A stretch of 64,000 nt of DNA from Moraxellaceae bacterium AER2_44_116. GTDB taxonomy: Bacteria; Pseudomonadota; Gammaproteobacteria; Pseudomonadales; Moraxellaceae. Where the stretch lies: the NCBI GenBank assembly GCA_006546595.1, contig VIAD01000001.1, positions 151,258 to 215,257 of the forward strand. Reading direction: 5' to 3'. Of the stretch, positions 17,451 to 27,004 are shown in pieces. The notes under the pieces are model-generated. The model did no database searches. It was not told the origin of the DNA and was given only the letters and a program-made list of their open reading frames with translations. Position numbers and translations under genes: made by a program. How positions within the stretch are numbered: the first letter of the stretch is position 1; each line of letters begins with the position of its first letter.

Positions 17451-19390
17451 TCGTCACCTGCGGCAGTTGAAGTGGGTGGCGTTGTTAAAGGCAAGGATTC
17501 CGTTGTCGTCTCTGTCTGATGGCTAGTGGGCGTGTGATTCATGTTATGGACGACATAATCAAATACCGCCTTGGCAATAGGGCCTGCGGTGCTGCTACCG
17601 TGCTTGCCATTCTCTACTAAAACAGCCACGGCAACTTGTGGGTTATTAACGGGCGCAAATCCCATAAACCACGCATGGTCTAAAAAGCGTTCTTCCATAC
17701 CTTTTTCATTGTAACGCTGCCCTTGTTTAATGCCTTTGACTTGTGCTGTGCCTGTTTTGCCCGCAATGTCATAACCAACCAAGCCTTGGCGTAAACGACC
17801 CGCAGTGCCTCGGCCATGAACTACATCACGCATGGCAGCCTGCATTAAGTCCCATTGTTGAGCATCACCAGAAAACTGTACTTGGCCATCAGGTCTATTT
17901 TGTGGTGTATAAGCGTAACTTCCTTTACTGTCTTTGAGGAGATGTGGCGTGATATGTTTGCCTTTGTTGGCCATAATGGCGGTTGCCATCGCTAATTGCA
18001 GTGGTGTGGAAGTAAAATAGCCTTGGCCAATGCCAACAGATAACATTTCCCCCAAATACCAAGGGGCTTTTAATGCCTTACGCTTCCACTCAATCGATGG
18101 CAACGTGCCGCTTTTTTCGTTGACTAAATCAATACCCGTTAATTGGCCAAAGCCAAACTGTGCCATCCAATCATGAAAACGGTCAACGCCCATACGACTT
18201 GATAACTGATAAAAGTAAGTGTCACACGAAATTTCAATCGCCCGATGCAAATTGACAATACCATGACCGCCTTTTTTCCAGTCCCGAAATAAGTGGCTAT
18301 CGCCGGGTAAATGATAAAAACCAGGATCATGAATTTTATAATCCCAATCAACCAAACCATAATGTAAGCCGCCCATCCCTTCAAACGGTTTAATCGTCGA
18401 ACCCGGCGGATAAATACCTTGCGAGGCTCTGTTGTACAACGGTTTGTCGGGATGGTCGCGCCAGTAACGATATAAAGCCGAAGGCACGCCGTTAACGAAA
18501 GGATTAGGGTCAAAGCTTGGATTGCTGACAAAAGCTAAAACGCCACCTGTACGGGGTTCAATGGCCACAATTGCGCCACGCCGACCTGCAAGCTGCTCTT
18601 GTGCTAGTTTTTGTAAGCCATAATCCAAATGTAGCGTTAAGTCGTTGCCTCGTGTTGGTGATGTGCGTTGCAATAAACGCAAGACTTGGCCATGAGCATT
18701 GGCTTCAATGTGTTGATAACCAGGCTTGCCTTGCAGAATTTTCTCGTAATATTTTTCAATGCCTGTTTTACCAATTAAGTCTGTACCTGCATAAATACTG
18801 GGGTCTAATTGAGTGACTTCTTTATCAGAAATACGCCCAACATAACCTAAGGCATGAGAAAATAGTTCACCATAAGGATAATAACGTGCCAGTTTGACTT
18901 CGATATCTACCCCTGAAAATTGAAATTTTACTTCGGCAAAACGCGCAATATCTTCTTCATTTAAATTGATTTTTAAGGCAACCACATCGTAACGATGGGC
19001 AATTTTAATACGGTTTTTGATGCGTTCAATATCTTCACTGCTGAGTTGCAGAATAGGAGTAATGCGCCTCAGAGTTTCATCAATATGTGTGACTTCTTGG
19101 AGATTCATAACCGCGGTAAAAACAGGACGATTATCGGCTAATAAAATACCATTACGGTCGTAAATATAACCGCGTGGTGGTGCAATTGCTTGTAATTTAA
19201 CGCGATTGCTTTCAGCTTGTGTTTTATAAGTTTCGTATTGAATAATTTGCAAATAGCCATAACGAATCACCAGCGTACAAAAAGCAAGAAAAACAATCAC
19301 GCCTGCGATAATGGCACGACGAGAAAATATGTCCGCTTCTTTTTGTGAGTCTTTGAGTGGTGCGGGATTTTTGGGCGTAGGACGACGCAT
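17447..19390 (-). CDS. mrdA: Penicillin-binding protein 2
   Basis: Class B PBP that cross-links lateral-wall peptidoglycan with RodA. It has 647 residues: an N-terminal membrane anchor (about 27-50), a pedestal dimerisation domain, and a transpeptidase domain with the acylation serine in the STIK motif (S331, K334), SCD as the second motif, and KTG at 545-547 in AGKTGTAQVKG. The C-terminal tail is Thr/Ser-rich. It overlaps rodA by four bases and lies about 115 bases downstream of rlmH. Confidence 0.96.
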   Translation of the reverse strand: MRRPTPKNPAPLKDSQKEADIFSRRAIIAGVIVFLAFCTLVIRYGYLQIIQYETYKTQAESNRVKLQAIAPPRGYIYDRNGILLADNRPVFTAVMNLQEVTHIDETLRRITPILQLSSEDIERIKNRIKIAHRYDVVALKINLNEEDIARFAEVKFQFSGVDIEVKLARYYPYGELFSHALGYVGRISDKEVTQLDPSIYAGTDLIGKTGIEKYYEKILQGKPGYQHIEANAHGQVLRLLQRTSPTRGNDLTLHLDYGLQKLAQEQLAGRRGAIVAIEPRTGGVLAFVSNPSFDPNPFVNGVPSALYRYWRDHPDKPLYNRASQGIYPPGSTIKPFEGMGGLHYGLVDWDYKIHDPGFYHLPGDSHLFRDWKKGGHGIVNLHRAIEISCDTYFYQLSSRMGVDRFHDWMAQFGFGQLTGIDLVNEKSGTLPSIEWKRKALKAPWYLGEMLSVGIGQGYFTSTPLQLAMATAIMANKGKHITPHLLKDSKGSYAYTPQNRPDGQVQFSGDAQQWDLMQAAMRDVVHGRGTAGRLRQGLVGYDIAGKTGTAQVKGIKQGQRYNEKGMEERFLDHAWFMGFAPVNNPQVAVAVLVENGKHGSSTAGPIAKAVFDYVVHNMNHTPTSHQTETTTESLPLTTPPTSTAAGDE

Positions 19391-19506
19391 AATGGTCTTT
19401 ATTTGACTGGCGTAGATGGATCGGCATTTTGCGGTGCAACGTGCGGAATCTCAAGCAGCTTTAGTGCGAATTAGCATTATTTTATGGATAAGTTTTTGAG
19501 TAGTGC

Positions 19507-19974
19507 TTAACGATGATAAGGATGCCCCTTTAATAACGTCCATGCGCGATAAAGCTGCTCTGCTAAGACAATTCTGACTAAAGGATGGGGTAGCGTTAAC
19601 GGTGATAGTGACCACAATGACTCTGCACGTTTCAGTACTTCTTTGCTCAGTCCATCAGGCCCTCCGACTAATAAGCAAATATTTTTACCGCCTTGTAGCC
19701 AATCCGTCATCTGATGACTCAGTGCTTCGGTCGAATGCTCTTTGCCACCGACTTCTAACGCAATCACCCGTTCACTGGGATGAATGGCTGCCAGTAACGC
19801 GTCACCTTCTTGCGCTTTCATCTTGTCAACGTCGCTATTTTTAGTGCGTTTAGCGGCAGGAATTTCCACCAACTCTAAACGCACATCGTCTTGTAACCGT
19901 TTAGCGTAGTCTAAATAGCCTGTTGTCACCCAATCAGGCATTTTTTGACCGACAGCTAATAAGCGAATACGCAT
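19507..19974 (-). CDS. rlmH: RlmH, 23S rRNA pseudouridine-1915 N3-methyltransferase
   Basis: SPOUT methyltransferase of 155 residues, the normal length. The C-terminal knot is clear: CLLVGGPDGLSKEVL, LSPLTLPHPLVRIVLAEQLYRAWTLLKGHPYHR. It acts on assembled 70S ribosomes. It lies between rsfS and mrdA, the standard order. Confidence 0.97.
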   Translation of the reverse strand: MRIRLLAVGQKMPDWVTTGYLDYAKRLQDDVRLELVEIPAAKRTKNSDVDKMKAQEGDALLAAIHPSERVIALEVGGKEHSTEALSHQMTDWLQGGKNICLLVGGPDGLSKEVLKRAESLWSLSPLTLPHPLVRIVLAEQLYRAWTLLKGHPYHR

Positions 19975-19981
19975 AATCCGA

Positions 19982-20335
19982 TTAAGCCAATTTGTTTTCG
20001 GGTGGGCGAGTCCACAAACGCTCTAAATCATAGAAGCTACGGGTGGCTGGTAGCATAACATGGACAATGACGCCTGCTAAATCGATGAGAATCCAATCGC
20101 AACCACGTTCGCCTTCAACGCCCAGTGGCTTAAAGCCTGCTTCTTTGGCTTTGACGACGACATTATCAGCCAAGGCTTTGACGTGACGAGAGGAAGTACC
20201 GCTGGCGATCACCATGTAATCGGCAATGCCGGTTAAAGAACGGACATCTAAACTCAGGACATTAACTGCTTTGATGTCGGCAAGTGCATCTAAAGCAACT
20301 GCAAGGATTTGTTCGGAAATGTTGTCAGCTTTCAT
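19982..20335 (-). CDS. rsfS: RsfS, ribosomal silencing factor
   Basis: Iojap/YbeB family protein that binds L14 and blocks subunit joining in starvation. The protein is 117 residues from the ATG at 20335 (MKADNISEQILAVALDALAD). A longer frame opens at 20491, but its extra 52 residues lie wholly inside nadD and match nothing in the family. The ADYMVIASGTSSRHVKALAD and GVEGERGCDWILIDLAGVIVHVM segments are typical. The start overlaps the nadD end by 11 bases. Confidence 0.95.
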   Translation of the reverse strand: MKADNISEQILAVALDALADIKAVNVLSLDVRSLTGIADYMVIASGTSSRHVKALADNVVVKAKEAGFKPLGVEGERGCDWILIDLAGVIVHVMLPATRSFYDLERLWTRPPENKLA

Positions 20336-20987
20336 TCGTCGCTGTAGCTCCGTAGAGGTGGTGTTGTTGAATATAGGCCGCAACGAGGGGTGGCAGCGAG
20401 GCATGAGTATTTTGTCCGAGGGCAATACGCGCACGAATATCGGTGCTACTGACTGCATGAGGATGTGTCGTAACAAAATAAACGAAACCATGAGGATGGC
20501 ATTCTAGCAGTTGTCGGTCGTTGCACCTACGATTATTCAACCACTCCTGCAATTCTGTACTCAGGTCGGGGTCATAATCGGGTCGCGAAACGATAATCAG
20601 ATGGGCAAAGTCGGTTAATTGTTGCCAGTTACGCCATTTTGGTAGATGGATAAAGCTGTCCATTCCCATGATAAAAGCGAGCGGTTGCGCCGTACCGTAT
20701 TCTGCTCTGAGGCTACGTAAGGTTTCAATGGTGTAAGAAGGATGAGGGCGTTGGCACTCTCGTTCATCCAAAAAAAAGGAGGAAACATCTTGAATGGCCA
20801 GTTTTAGCATGGCAATACGGTGTTGACTGGCCAATGATTGCGTTTTAAGGGGGGATAAGGCCGCAGGTAAAAAAAATAGCTTGGCTAATGACAGAGTGGT
20901 CAATAATTCGGTGGCGGTGGCTAAATGCCCTTGATGAACGGGGTCAAAAGAGCCACCAAAATATGCGATTAATGTTGCCATGATCAA
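20325..20987 (-). CDS. nadD: NadD, nicotinate-mononucleotide adenylyltransferase
   Basis: Adenylates nicotinate mononucleotide in NAD synthesis. The protein is 220 residues, with the nucleotidyltransferase motif GGSFDPVHQGHL near the N-terminus and SSTDIRARIA (the SSTxIR motif) near the C-terminus. MIMATLIAYFGG offers a second ATG at 20981 that fits the family better. It directly precedes rsfS and overlaps it. The upstream neighbour is a SHOCT-domain gene rather than proA. Confidence 0.96.
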   Translation of the reverse strand: MIMATLIAYFGGSFDPVHQGHLATATELLTTLSLAKLFFLPAALSPLKTQSLASQHRIAMLKLAIQDVSSFFLDERECQRPHPSYTIETLRSLRAEYGTAQPLAFIMGMDSFIHLPKWRNWQQLTDFAHLIIVSRPDYDPDLSTELQEWLNNRRCNDRQLLECHPHGFVYFVTTHPHAVSSTDIRARIALGQNTHASLPPLVAAYIQQHHLYGATATNES

Positions 20988-21812
20988 TCACAACCGCGCC
21001 AATAATTCCATTTTTTTACTGGTAAATTCTTCTTCTGTAAGAATGGCTCTGTTGCGTAAATCGGCTAGTTTATCAATCATCGCGAAAATATCGGTTTCTG
21101 TTGTGCTATGGCTTAATTGAGAAGGGGATGATGTCAATGAAGGTACGATAGGCGTTGGTGTATTGAGGGGGGGATTAGTCGTCTGCATCACGCCATTGAC
21201 GTGTACGGATACCACAGGCAGTTTGCTGACATCCATAACGCCGTATTGGCTAGAAAAACTCAATGAGCCGCCATAGGATTGTTGTTGCGAAAAACCACCG
21301 ATTTGGTGGTCTAGCGTGTCATAAACAGTCACTTTACCGTTGACATCAATAACCAAACGACGTGCTTGGGCAAAATGGGCATAGCGCACGCCGTTTTGTG
21401 CGCCTGTACTGTTTGGCCAGCGTAAATCGGATGGCCACCAGTCAGAGGAAGTCGCAGGGGATACAAAGAGACTCACCGCAGGGCGATTATTTTGCAGTGG
21501 GTTGTTTTGGTTTTGCGATTGAACGTTACCAGTGTTGACTAAGTTAGGCTGACTAGCAATCAGTTGAGCCAGTTCGGTACACAAATTATTGACACGACTT
21601 TTAAGATAGTTGTTAAACATATCAGACACCATCGTCATGCCGCCGCTCATCCACTGGCCTGAGCCACTGAATTCAGGGTGGTTAAACTGAGCCATACGAC
21701 CATTGCCGTTCATAACCGATGTCAACATGCTCAGCACAGCATTTGTACTAAAGCCATGACGTTGAGCGATATTGTCGATGGTTTGTTGTCCTTGCGGGGA
21801 AAGCGCTTGCAT
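20988..21812 (-). CDS. SHOCT-domain protein of unknown function
   Basis: A 274-residue soluble protein. The last 34 residues, DIFAMIDKLADLRNRAILTEEEFTSKKMELLARL, form a SHOCT (short C-terminal) domain, an oligomerisation module. The N-terminal half (QGQQTIDNIAQRHGFSTNAVLSMLTSVMNGNG...) and a central beta-rich part (VIDVNGKVTVYDTLDHQIGGFSQQ) are typical of a SHOCT-bearing family I cannot name precisely. Its stop abuts the nadD start codon and it sits between proA and nadD. Confidence 0.75.
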   Translation of the reverse strand: MQALSPQGQQTIDNIAQRHGFSTNAVLSMLTSVMNGNGRMAQFNHPEFSGSGQWMSGGMTMVSDMFNNYLKSRVNNLCTELAQLIASQPNLVNTGNVQSQNQNNPLQNNRPAVSLFVSPATSSDWWPSDLRWPNSTGAQNGVRYAHFAQARRLVIDVNGKVTVYDTLDHQIGGFSQQQSYGGSLSFSSQYGVMDVSKLPVVSVHVNGVMQTTNPPLNTPTPIVPSLTSSPSQLSHSTTETDIFAMIDKLADLRNRAILTEEEFTSKKMELLARL

Positions 21813-21881
21813 GATGGTTTTCTCTCGATTAAAACGGCATGGTCATAAGGCAGTTAGCCCACTCTATTTTGTGACATATTC

Positions 21882-23135
21882 TCAACCACGAATATGCCCA
21901 TCCCCTAACACAACCCATTTTTGTGAGGTCAAACCTTCTAAACCAACAGGGCCACGCGCATGAATTTTATCGGTCGAAATGCCTATTTCTGCACCTAAAC
22001 CATATTCAAAACCATCGGCAAAACGGGTAGAAGCGTTCACCATGACCGAGCTAGAGTCTACTTCCGCCAAGAAGCGACGCGCTTTAGTATAGTTTTCAGT
22101 GACGATACAGTCGGTATGATGTGAGCCATATTGATTAATATGCTCAATGGCTTCGTCCAAACCACTGACAATTTTAATGGCCAAGACGGGGGCAAGGTAT
22201 TCTTCATACCAATCTTGTTCGGTGGCTAAAGCGCAGTCCAACATCGTCGCAGTACGGATACAACCACGAAGTTCTACGCCTTTATCACGATAAAGTGCTG
22301 CTAATTGGGGTAAGGCTTCTTCGGCAATCGGTGCATCAACCAGTAAGGTTTCCATCGCATTACAGACGCCATAACGGTGTGTTTTGGCATTCAATGCAAT
22401 AATAACGGCTTTGCTAATATTCGCTTCACGATCAATAAAAACGTGGCAATTGCCATCTAAATGTTTAATGACAGGGACACGGGCTTCTTTGCTGACGCGT
22501 TCAATCAGACTTTTGCCGCCACGAGGTACGATGACATCGACATAGTCAGGCATGGTGATTAACTCGCCGACCGCCGCACGATCTGTTGTTGATACCACTT
22601 GTACGGCAGTTGCAGGTAAGTTAGCGGCAATTAATCCTTGTTGAATGCAAGTGGCAATGGCTTGATTGGAGTGAATCGCTTCTGAGCCACCGCGTAAAAT
22701 AGTGGCATTACCTGATTTTAAACATAAGGCTGCGGCTTCTAAGGTGACATTAGGGCGTGACTCATAAATGATGCCAATAACGCCTAATGGCACGCGCATT
22801 TTACCCACTTGAATACCACTTGGCCGATAGGCTAAATCGGTGATTGCGCCAACAGGATCAGTCAGGGCAATAATTTGTTGCAAGCCTTCTAACATCCCTG
22901 CAAAACGACTGGGTGTTAATTCTAAACGGTCTAACAGTGCCGCTTCCAAACCGCTGGCTTGACCGTTAGCCATGTCTTGAGCATTGGCCGCTAAGACTTG
23001 CGCTTGGTTGGCTTCTAATGCGCGGTAAATGGCCAGTAACGCCGCGTTTTTATCATTCGTGGTGGCGCGCGCAATGTGGCGAGAAGCAGCACGAGCGTCT
23101 TTGCCCAAGGATTGCATATATTCCTGAATATTCAT
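21882..23135 (-). CDS. proA: ProA, gamma-glutamyl phosphate reductase
   Basis: Second enzyme of proline synthesis, reducing gamma-glutamyl phosphate to glutamate-5-semialdehyde with NADPH. The protein is 417 residues and full length, an aldehyde-dehydrogenase-fold protein. The catalytic cysteine is C258 in HRYGVCNAMETLLV. The nucleotide-binding PLGVIGIIYESRPNVT and the C-terminal TRFADGFEYGLGAEIGISTDKIHARGPVGLEGL are diagnostic. proB is not in the window. Confidence 0.97.
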   Translation of the reverse strand: MNIQEYMQSLGKDARAASRHIARATTNDKNAALLAIYRALEANQAQVLAANAQDMANGQASGLEAALLDRLELTPSRFAGMLEGLQQIIALTDPVGAITDLAYRPSGIQVGKMRVPLGVIGIIYESRPNVTLEAAALCLKSGNATILRGGSEAIHSNQAIATCIQQGLIAANLPATAVQVVSTTDRAAVGELITMPDYVDVIVPRGGKSLIERVSKEARVPVIKHLDGNCHVFIDREANISKAVIIALNAKTHRYGVCNAMETLLVDAPIAEEALPQLAALYRDKGVELRGCIRTATMLDCALATEQDWYEEYLAPVLAIKIVSGLDEAIEHINQYGSHHTDCIVTENYTKARRFLAEVDSSSVMVNASTRFADGFEYGLGAEIGISTDKIHARGPVGLEGLTSQKWVVLGDGHIRG

Positions 23136-23430
23136 GTGGTACTTAACCTATAAGTTTTCTATATCTTGGAATTATACGCTGAAGCAGAAAGTATCTGCAC
23201 CATTCGTTGTATCCTTATCAATCTAAAGAAATCGTGATCCATACGACAGAGTCAATCAAAACGATTAAGCAGGCGATGTAGAGATAAATTTAAAGCCATT
23301 TTCATGTGTTTTGTTGTACAAACCGCCTGACGAACGGTAGAAAAGTGTGTTTTAAGGTTCAAAAGGCAGTCATTTTTGTGCTATAAAACTCGACCAAATA
23401 ATTAACAAACAAAAATAACATGAGGCATAC

Positions 23431-24720
23431 ATGCTGATTTTTGATTCATATGATAATAGTTCGCTCAAACAAGACCCAAGAGTTTCGATGTTGGGTAAGT
23501 GGGAAATTCATTACTTGGCATTCCCTGGCCCAGAAAACAATCAAAAACCACCAATGATTGTGTTGGGTGGTGCATTTCAAAATTTTACGTCTTATCGTTT
23601 TTTTGTTAGCGACGTCTTAGAAATTACCTCAGTAATTTTGGTTGATTTGCCGTCACTGGGTGATAACAGCCAGTTAGCGGATGATCTTGGCTTAGAAGAT
23701 TTGGCCGATTTGCTGTATCACTGGTTGGTGCAAGAAGAAGTCAAAAAAGTCTCATTAATGGGGTTGTCACTCGGTTCAGTGGTGGCCAGTACCTTCGCCT
23801 TTAAACGTCCTGAATTAACAGACCGCTTAATTATGACGGGCACTTTATCTAAACCACGTCGTTCATGGCGGATGCTGTTAGAAGAGTCGATGCGCGTCTT
23901 AGACGAGCAAAAAATGACCGAGTTTGGTGAGGCTGTTGTCTTGTATTTGGTCAATCATGCCCGACAAAAAGAAACGGGTATCTCACAAGTTGTTTGTCGT
24001 TTATTCCGTCGGCAAATGCGGACTTTTACTGAGAATGAACAGCAACGTTATCGTATTAATGCCCGTCGTTTATTGGCAGTGGAAGAAGTGTTGGGTTATC
24101 CCTCTTGCCCCACGGTGGTTGCGACAGGGGATTATGATAGCTTTACCTTACCTTATGAAAATGCCTTGTTTGCCTCACATTGCCCCAATGGTGTGTTTGC
24201 GTTAATTGAAGGTGCAGATCATTTGCCGCAGTTAGAACGTCGTGATGCCACTGTCGGCATGTTTTGTGCGTTTTTACGTGAAGAGGATATTGGTGATGTC
24301 AAAGGCATTCGTAAATTAACGCGGGATGAAAGCTTGGCTTTAGAACGACGTGGCGAGCCTCGATTTGCTTTGCATGATCCTGTTGCCTATGTCTTGAGTT
24401 TTTCTCATGTTGATGGTTCGGTACAAGTTGATGCGCCTGTCACCATTGTTGATATTAACTTTTTTGGTTGTTTGTTGACGTATGAAGACGTGGTGTTTAC
24501 CGTTCAAGAATATGCCCGTGGTTTGATTTTATGTTTGCCTGATTCGTTACGTATTGAAATGTTGGTCTTTGAGCGTGGCGATGGTTGGATGCGTTGTTTG
24601 TTTAAACATGGCAGTTTTGTCTTGGCAGAAGAGTTTAATCGCTTATTGGCCGATGAAGGCTTTTGTACGCCATTGCCTGTGGGTAAAAAAGAGGGTGTGA
24701 CCAGTTTACACAGAACATAG
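23431..24720 (+). CDS. Alpha/beta hydrolase fused to a PilZ-like domain
   Basis: A 429-residue cytoplasmic protein. Residues about 40-280 are an alpha/beta hydrolase with nucleophile S113 in GLSLGS, a plausible acid aspartate in ATGDYDS, and a histidine in IEGADHLPQ. Residues about 300-415 look like a PilZ domain: ERRGEPRF contains the RxxxR arginines (R307, R311), and VDINFFGCLL corresponds to the D/N-x-S-x-x-G motif with Asn343 in place of Ser. If the tail binds cyclic di-GMP, the hydrolase would be second-messenger controlled. The substrate is unknown. It is monocistronic, between proA and a methyltransferase on the opposite strand. Confidence 0.7.
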   Translation: MLIFDSYDNSSLKQDPRVSMLGKWEIHYLAFPGPENNQKPPMIVLGGAFQNFTSYRFFVSDVLEITSVILVDLPSLGDNSQLADDLGLEDLADLLYHWLVQEEVKKVSLMGLSLGSVVASTFAFKRPELTDRLIMTGTLSKPRRSWRMLLEESMRVLDEQKMTEFGEAVVLYLVNHARQKETGISQVVCRLFRRQMRTFTENEQQRYRINARRLLAVEEVLGYPSCPTVVATGDYDSFTLPYENALFASHCPNGVFALIEGADHLPQLERRDATVGMFCAFLREEDIGDVKGIRKLTRDESLALERRGEPRFALHDPVAYVLSFSHVDGSVQVDAPVTIVDINFFGCLLTYEDVVFTVQEYARGLILCLPDSLRIEMLVFERGDGWMRCLFKHGSFVLAEEFNRLLADEGFCTPLPVGKKEGVTSLHRT

Positions 24721-24740
24721 TTAACGTCGTTTGGCTTACT

Positions 24741-24809
24741 CTTCGACTCCGCTCAGGGAGCGTTTTTCCGCTGGTTGAGTGGAGTCGTGGTGGCTGAGCG
24801 GAGTCGAAG
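24741..24809. repeat. TTCGACTCCGCTCAG-type inverted repeat, copy 1
   Basis: Perfect 16-base arms CTTCGACTCCGCTCAG (24741-24756) and CTGAGCGGAGTCGAAG (24794-24809) flank an imperfectly palindromic core. The same arms recur at 55300-55349 and 62152-62223. It lies between convergent genes, where it may also stop transcription. Confidence 0.93.
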
Positions 24810-24823
24810 CCTAAACAATATAC

Positions 24824-25666
24824 CTAAACCTGCGCTTTAATCACCCATACTAACGATCCGCCTTTCGTTTTAGGTTGATCCGACAATTCTTCATCAGGAT
24901 TAAAAATCGTCACTTGTGGAAAACCACAGACTTTAAAAAACTCTGAGGCTTCTTGCTGATGTTCAAAGTGCATACTAAAGCTACTTTTTGAGGATACTTT
25001 TAACGTCTTGTTGGCAAATTCAATCCAGTGATAAAAGCGGTGTTGAGTGACTTTAGGATAAACATCGGTCAAATAGTAGCCTGCTGAAAATGCTTTCAAT
25101 GTTTTGGCTAAACGAATCCAAAACGTACCAATGTGCGCCAAGGTGAAATAATTAACCAAGCCTTCGGTAATCACTAATACAGGTTTTGTTGGGTCAAATT
25201 CGCGCTTCAGTAAGGACTCCACGCTATCAGGTGAATGCTCTGTCAAAATATTGCAAATACTGACTTGGTGGCGGTGATTGAGCGAGTCTATTTTGTTGAG
25301 TAAGGCATGTTTTTGCTGCGCCATACCTGCTAAATCGGCTTCAATATAATGAATATACGGATATTTTTTATTAATCCGCCAGCCGCGTGGTGATAATCCG
25401 CAGGCTAATTCTAAAATCTGTAAATCAGGATGCTGTTGAATCAAACTGATTAATTCACGGTCAAGCAATTGGTGGCGTTGTAGTAGGGTGGTTTTAATAT
25501 CTGAACCAATAAATTTCTTGGCGAGCACTTCGATTGGGCGCAGCATTTGGTAGTAAGCATAGCCCTGTTTAGTCGCAAAGGCATCGTTGGATAAGCGGTT
25601 TTTATACCAGACATAGCCCGTGTAATGAGCCGTAAAAGAAATACTGGAAGTGTCGTTTTTGTTCAT
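24824..25666 (-). CDS. SAM-dependent methyltransferase, leucine carboxyl methyltransferase-like
   Basis: About 280 residues from the ATG at 25666 (MNKNDTSSISFTAHYTGYVWYKN). The open frame extends upstream to 25768, but that part overlaps the next gene and is hydrophobic and unrelated. ILELACGLSPRGWRI is the SAM-binding GxG-type motif, HYIEADLAGM the acidic loop, and PVLVITEGLVNYF the PPM1/LCM-family EGL motif. The methyl acceptor is unknown; small molecules or carboxylates are typical for this family. Confidence 0.75.
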   Translation of the reverse strand: MNKNDTSSISFTAHYTGYVWYKNRLSNDAFATKQGYAYYQMLRPIEVLAKKFIGSDIKTTLLQRHQLLDRELISLIQQHPDLQILELACGLSPRGWRINKKYPYIHYIEADLAGMAQQKHALLNKIDSLNHRHQVSICNILTEHSPDSVESLLKREFDPTKPVLVITEGLVNYFTLAHIGTFWIRLAKTLKAFSAGYYLTDVYPKVTQHRFYHWIEFANKTLKVSSKSSFSMHFEHQQEASEFFKVCGFPQVTIFNPDEELSDQPKTKGGSLVWVIKAQV

Positions 25667-25731
25667 TAGTAGGTTCTGTCGTATTTGATAAATTAAAGTA
25701 AAATAGTCTATAAAGAAAAATAGCGGTTGCG

Positions 25732-26001
25732 TCAACGATTTTGACGTTCTTGTCGTGCGGCCTGCCATGACTGCAAGCGGGTAAAACGACTAAAAATAAA
25801 TCGTAAGTTGATAATACCTGTTGCGATCAATAAAGCTTTCATCACGGGCGACTGTACCCATAATGGCCACGCAGTCGCATTGTCACTAAACACCAGATAC
25901 AGTCCAAAACCTAGAGCTAAGTTACCTAAAGTATCTATGGTGAGGTCGCGGTAAATCAAATGGGTGAGCTGTTGGTACTGCTCATCAGACAACGGTTTCA
26001 A
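25732..26001 (-). CDS. Small membrane protein of unknown function
   Basis: An 89-residue protein with two probable membrane segments (about 23-41 and 48-68, LGNLALGFGLYLVF and MKALLIATGIINLRFIF) and a basic C-terminus. It overlaps the 3' end of holA by 17 bases, so it is probably translated by coupling from the leuS-lptE-holA transcript. No family recognised. Confidence 0.6.
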   Translation of the reverse strand: MKPLSDEQYQQLTHLIYRDLTIDTLGNLALGFGLYLVFSDNATAWPLWVQSPVMKALLIATGIINLRFIFSRFTRLQSWQAARQERQNR

Positions 26002-27004
26002 ACAGCGTTACTCCAGCAAGGGCGAGGCTAATACGTAACAGTATATCCCACGCATTATCTAAACTTTGGCCTTTAATGGCTTTATCGGTGGCCAATAACT
26101 CACGACTTAACACCAATAGTTTTTTTAAGGGCAGGCGTTTTAGGGCTTGTTGCATCACGGGCTGTTGTTTATTCCATACGCCATACTGCTGGAACAGTTG
26201 TGACAACGGGTTGCCCAATTGCACGCCTTCAGCCAGCGCACAGAGCGTGCGAATATCGCGGCTCAATGCCCATAATACTAAGGTTTCAGCCTGACCTTCG
26301 GCTTTAAGATTAAAGAGGATTTTGGCGGTTTTGGTGGCATCACCCGCAATAGCGGCTTCGGTCAGGTCAAACACATCAAAACGGGCATTGTCGCCCACGG
26401 CTTTTTGGACGTGATTTAAACTTAAGTTTTTCTCACCATACAATAAGCTCAGTTTAGTCACTTCTTGGTTTGCTGCCAGTAAATTACCTTCCGTTTGCTC
26501 ACATAACCATGCTAAGGCATCGGAGTCTAGTGTGATGTTGGCTTTGGCAAAACGTTGCATTAACCAGTCTTTAAGTTGTACGGGTGTGAGTGGCGCACAG
26601 GAGACGGTGACACCATGATCGTCACAAGCAGTAAACCATTTGCTTTTAAATACGGCGGCTTCTAATTTGGGCAATACTAAAATGACGACGTTATCTTCAG
26701 GCGGATTTTTTAGATACTCCTCAAGCACTTTGCCACCCGCAGCATCGGGTTTGTTGCCATGAATTTCGATCAGTTTTTTATCGGAAAATAATGACAGGGC
26801 ATTGCTATCGGCAAATGCCATCGCCCAGTCATGGCCTCGGTCAATATCATGGCGTTCGCGTTCACTAAAGCCTTGTTTATTGGCGGCTTGGCGTAAGGCA
26901 ATTAACGCTTCTTGTTGGAGTAGCGTTTCATCACCATGTAACACATACACAGATTTGAGTGGGTGTTTGAGATGTTTTAATAAGCCCCAAAAATCGTATT
27001 TCAT
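25985..27004 (-). CDS. holA: HolA, DNA polymerase III delta subunit
   Basis: Clamp-loader subunit that opens the beta clamp. The protein is 339 residues. The N-terminal VYVLHGDETLLQQEALIALRQAA, ERERHDIDRGHDWAMAFADSNALSLFSDKKLIEI, and the collar domain with AVGDNARFDVFDLTEAAIAGD are characteristic. Its start overlaps the end of lptE by four bases in the leuS-lptE-holA operon. Confidence 0.95.
   Translation of the reverse strand: MKYDFWGLLKHLKHPLKSVYVLHGDETLLQQEALIALRQAANKQGFSERERHDIDRGHDWAMAFADSNALSLFSDKKLIEIHGNKPDAAGGKVLEEYLKNPPEDNVVILVLPKLEAAVFKSKWFTACDDHGVTVSCAPLTPVQLKDWLMQRFAKANITLDSDALAWLCEQTEGNLLAANQEVTKLSLLYGEKNLSLNHVQKAVGDNARFDVFDLTEAAIAGDATKTAKILFNLKAEGQAETLVLWALSRDIRTLCALAEGVQLGNPLSQLFQQYGVWNKQQPVMQQALKRLPLKKLLVLSRELLATDKAIKGQSLDNAWDILLRISLALAGVTLFETVV

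Noticed and set aside
18139..18531. 130-residue minus-strand frame inside mrdA
   Set aside because: A shadow frame of the PBP2 transpeptidase domain.
20336..20491. 52-residue N-terminal extension of RsfS
   Set aside because: Lies inside nadD in another frame and matches nothing in the RsfS family.
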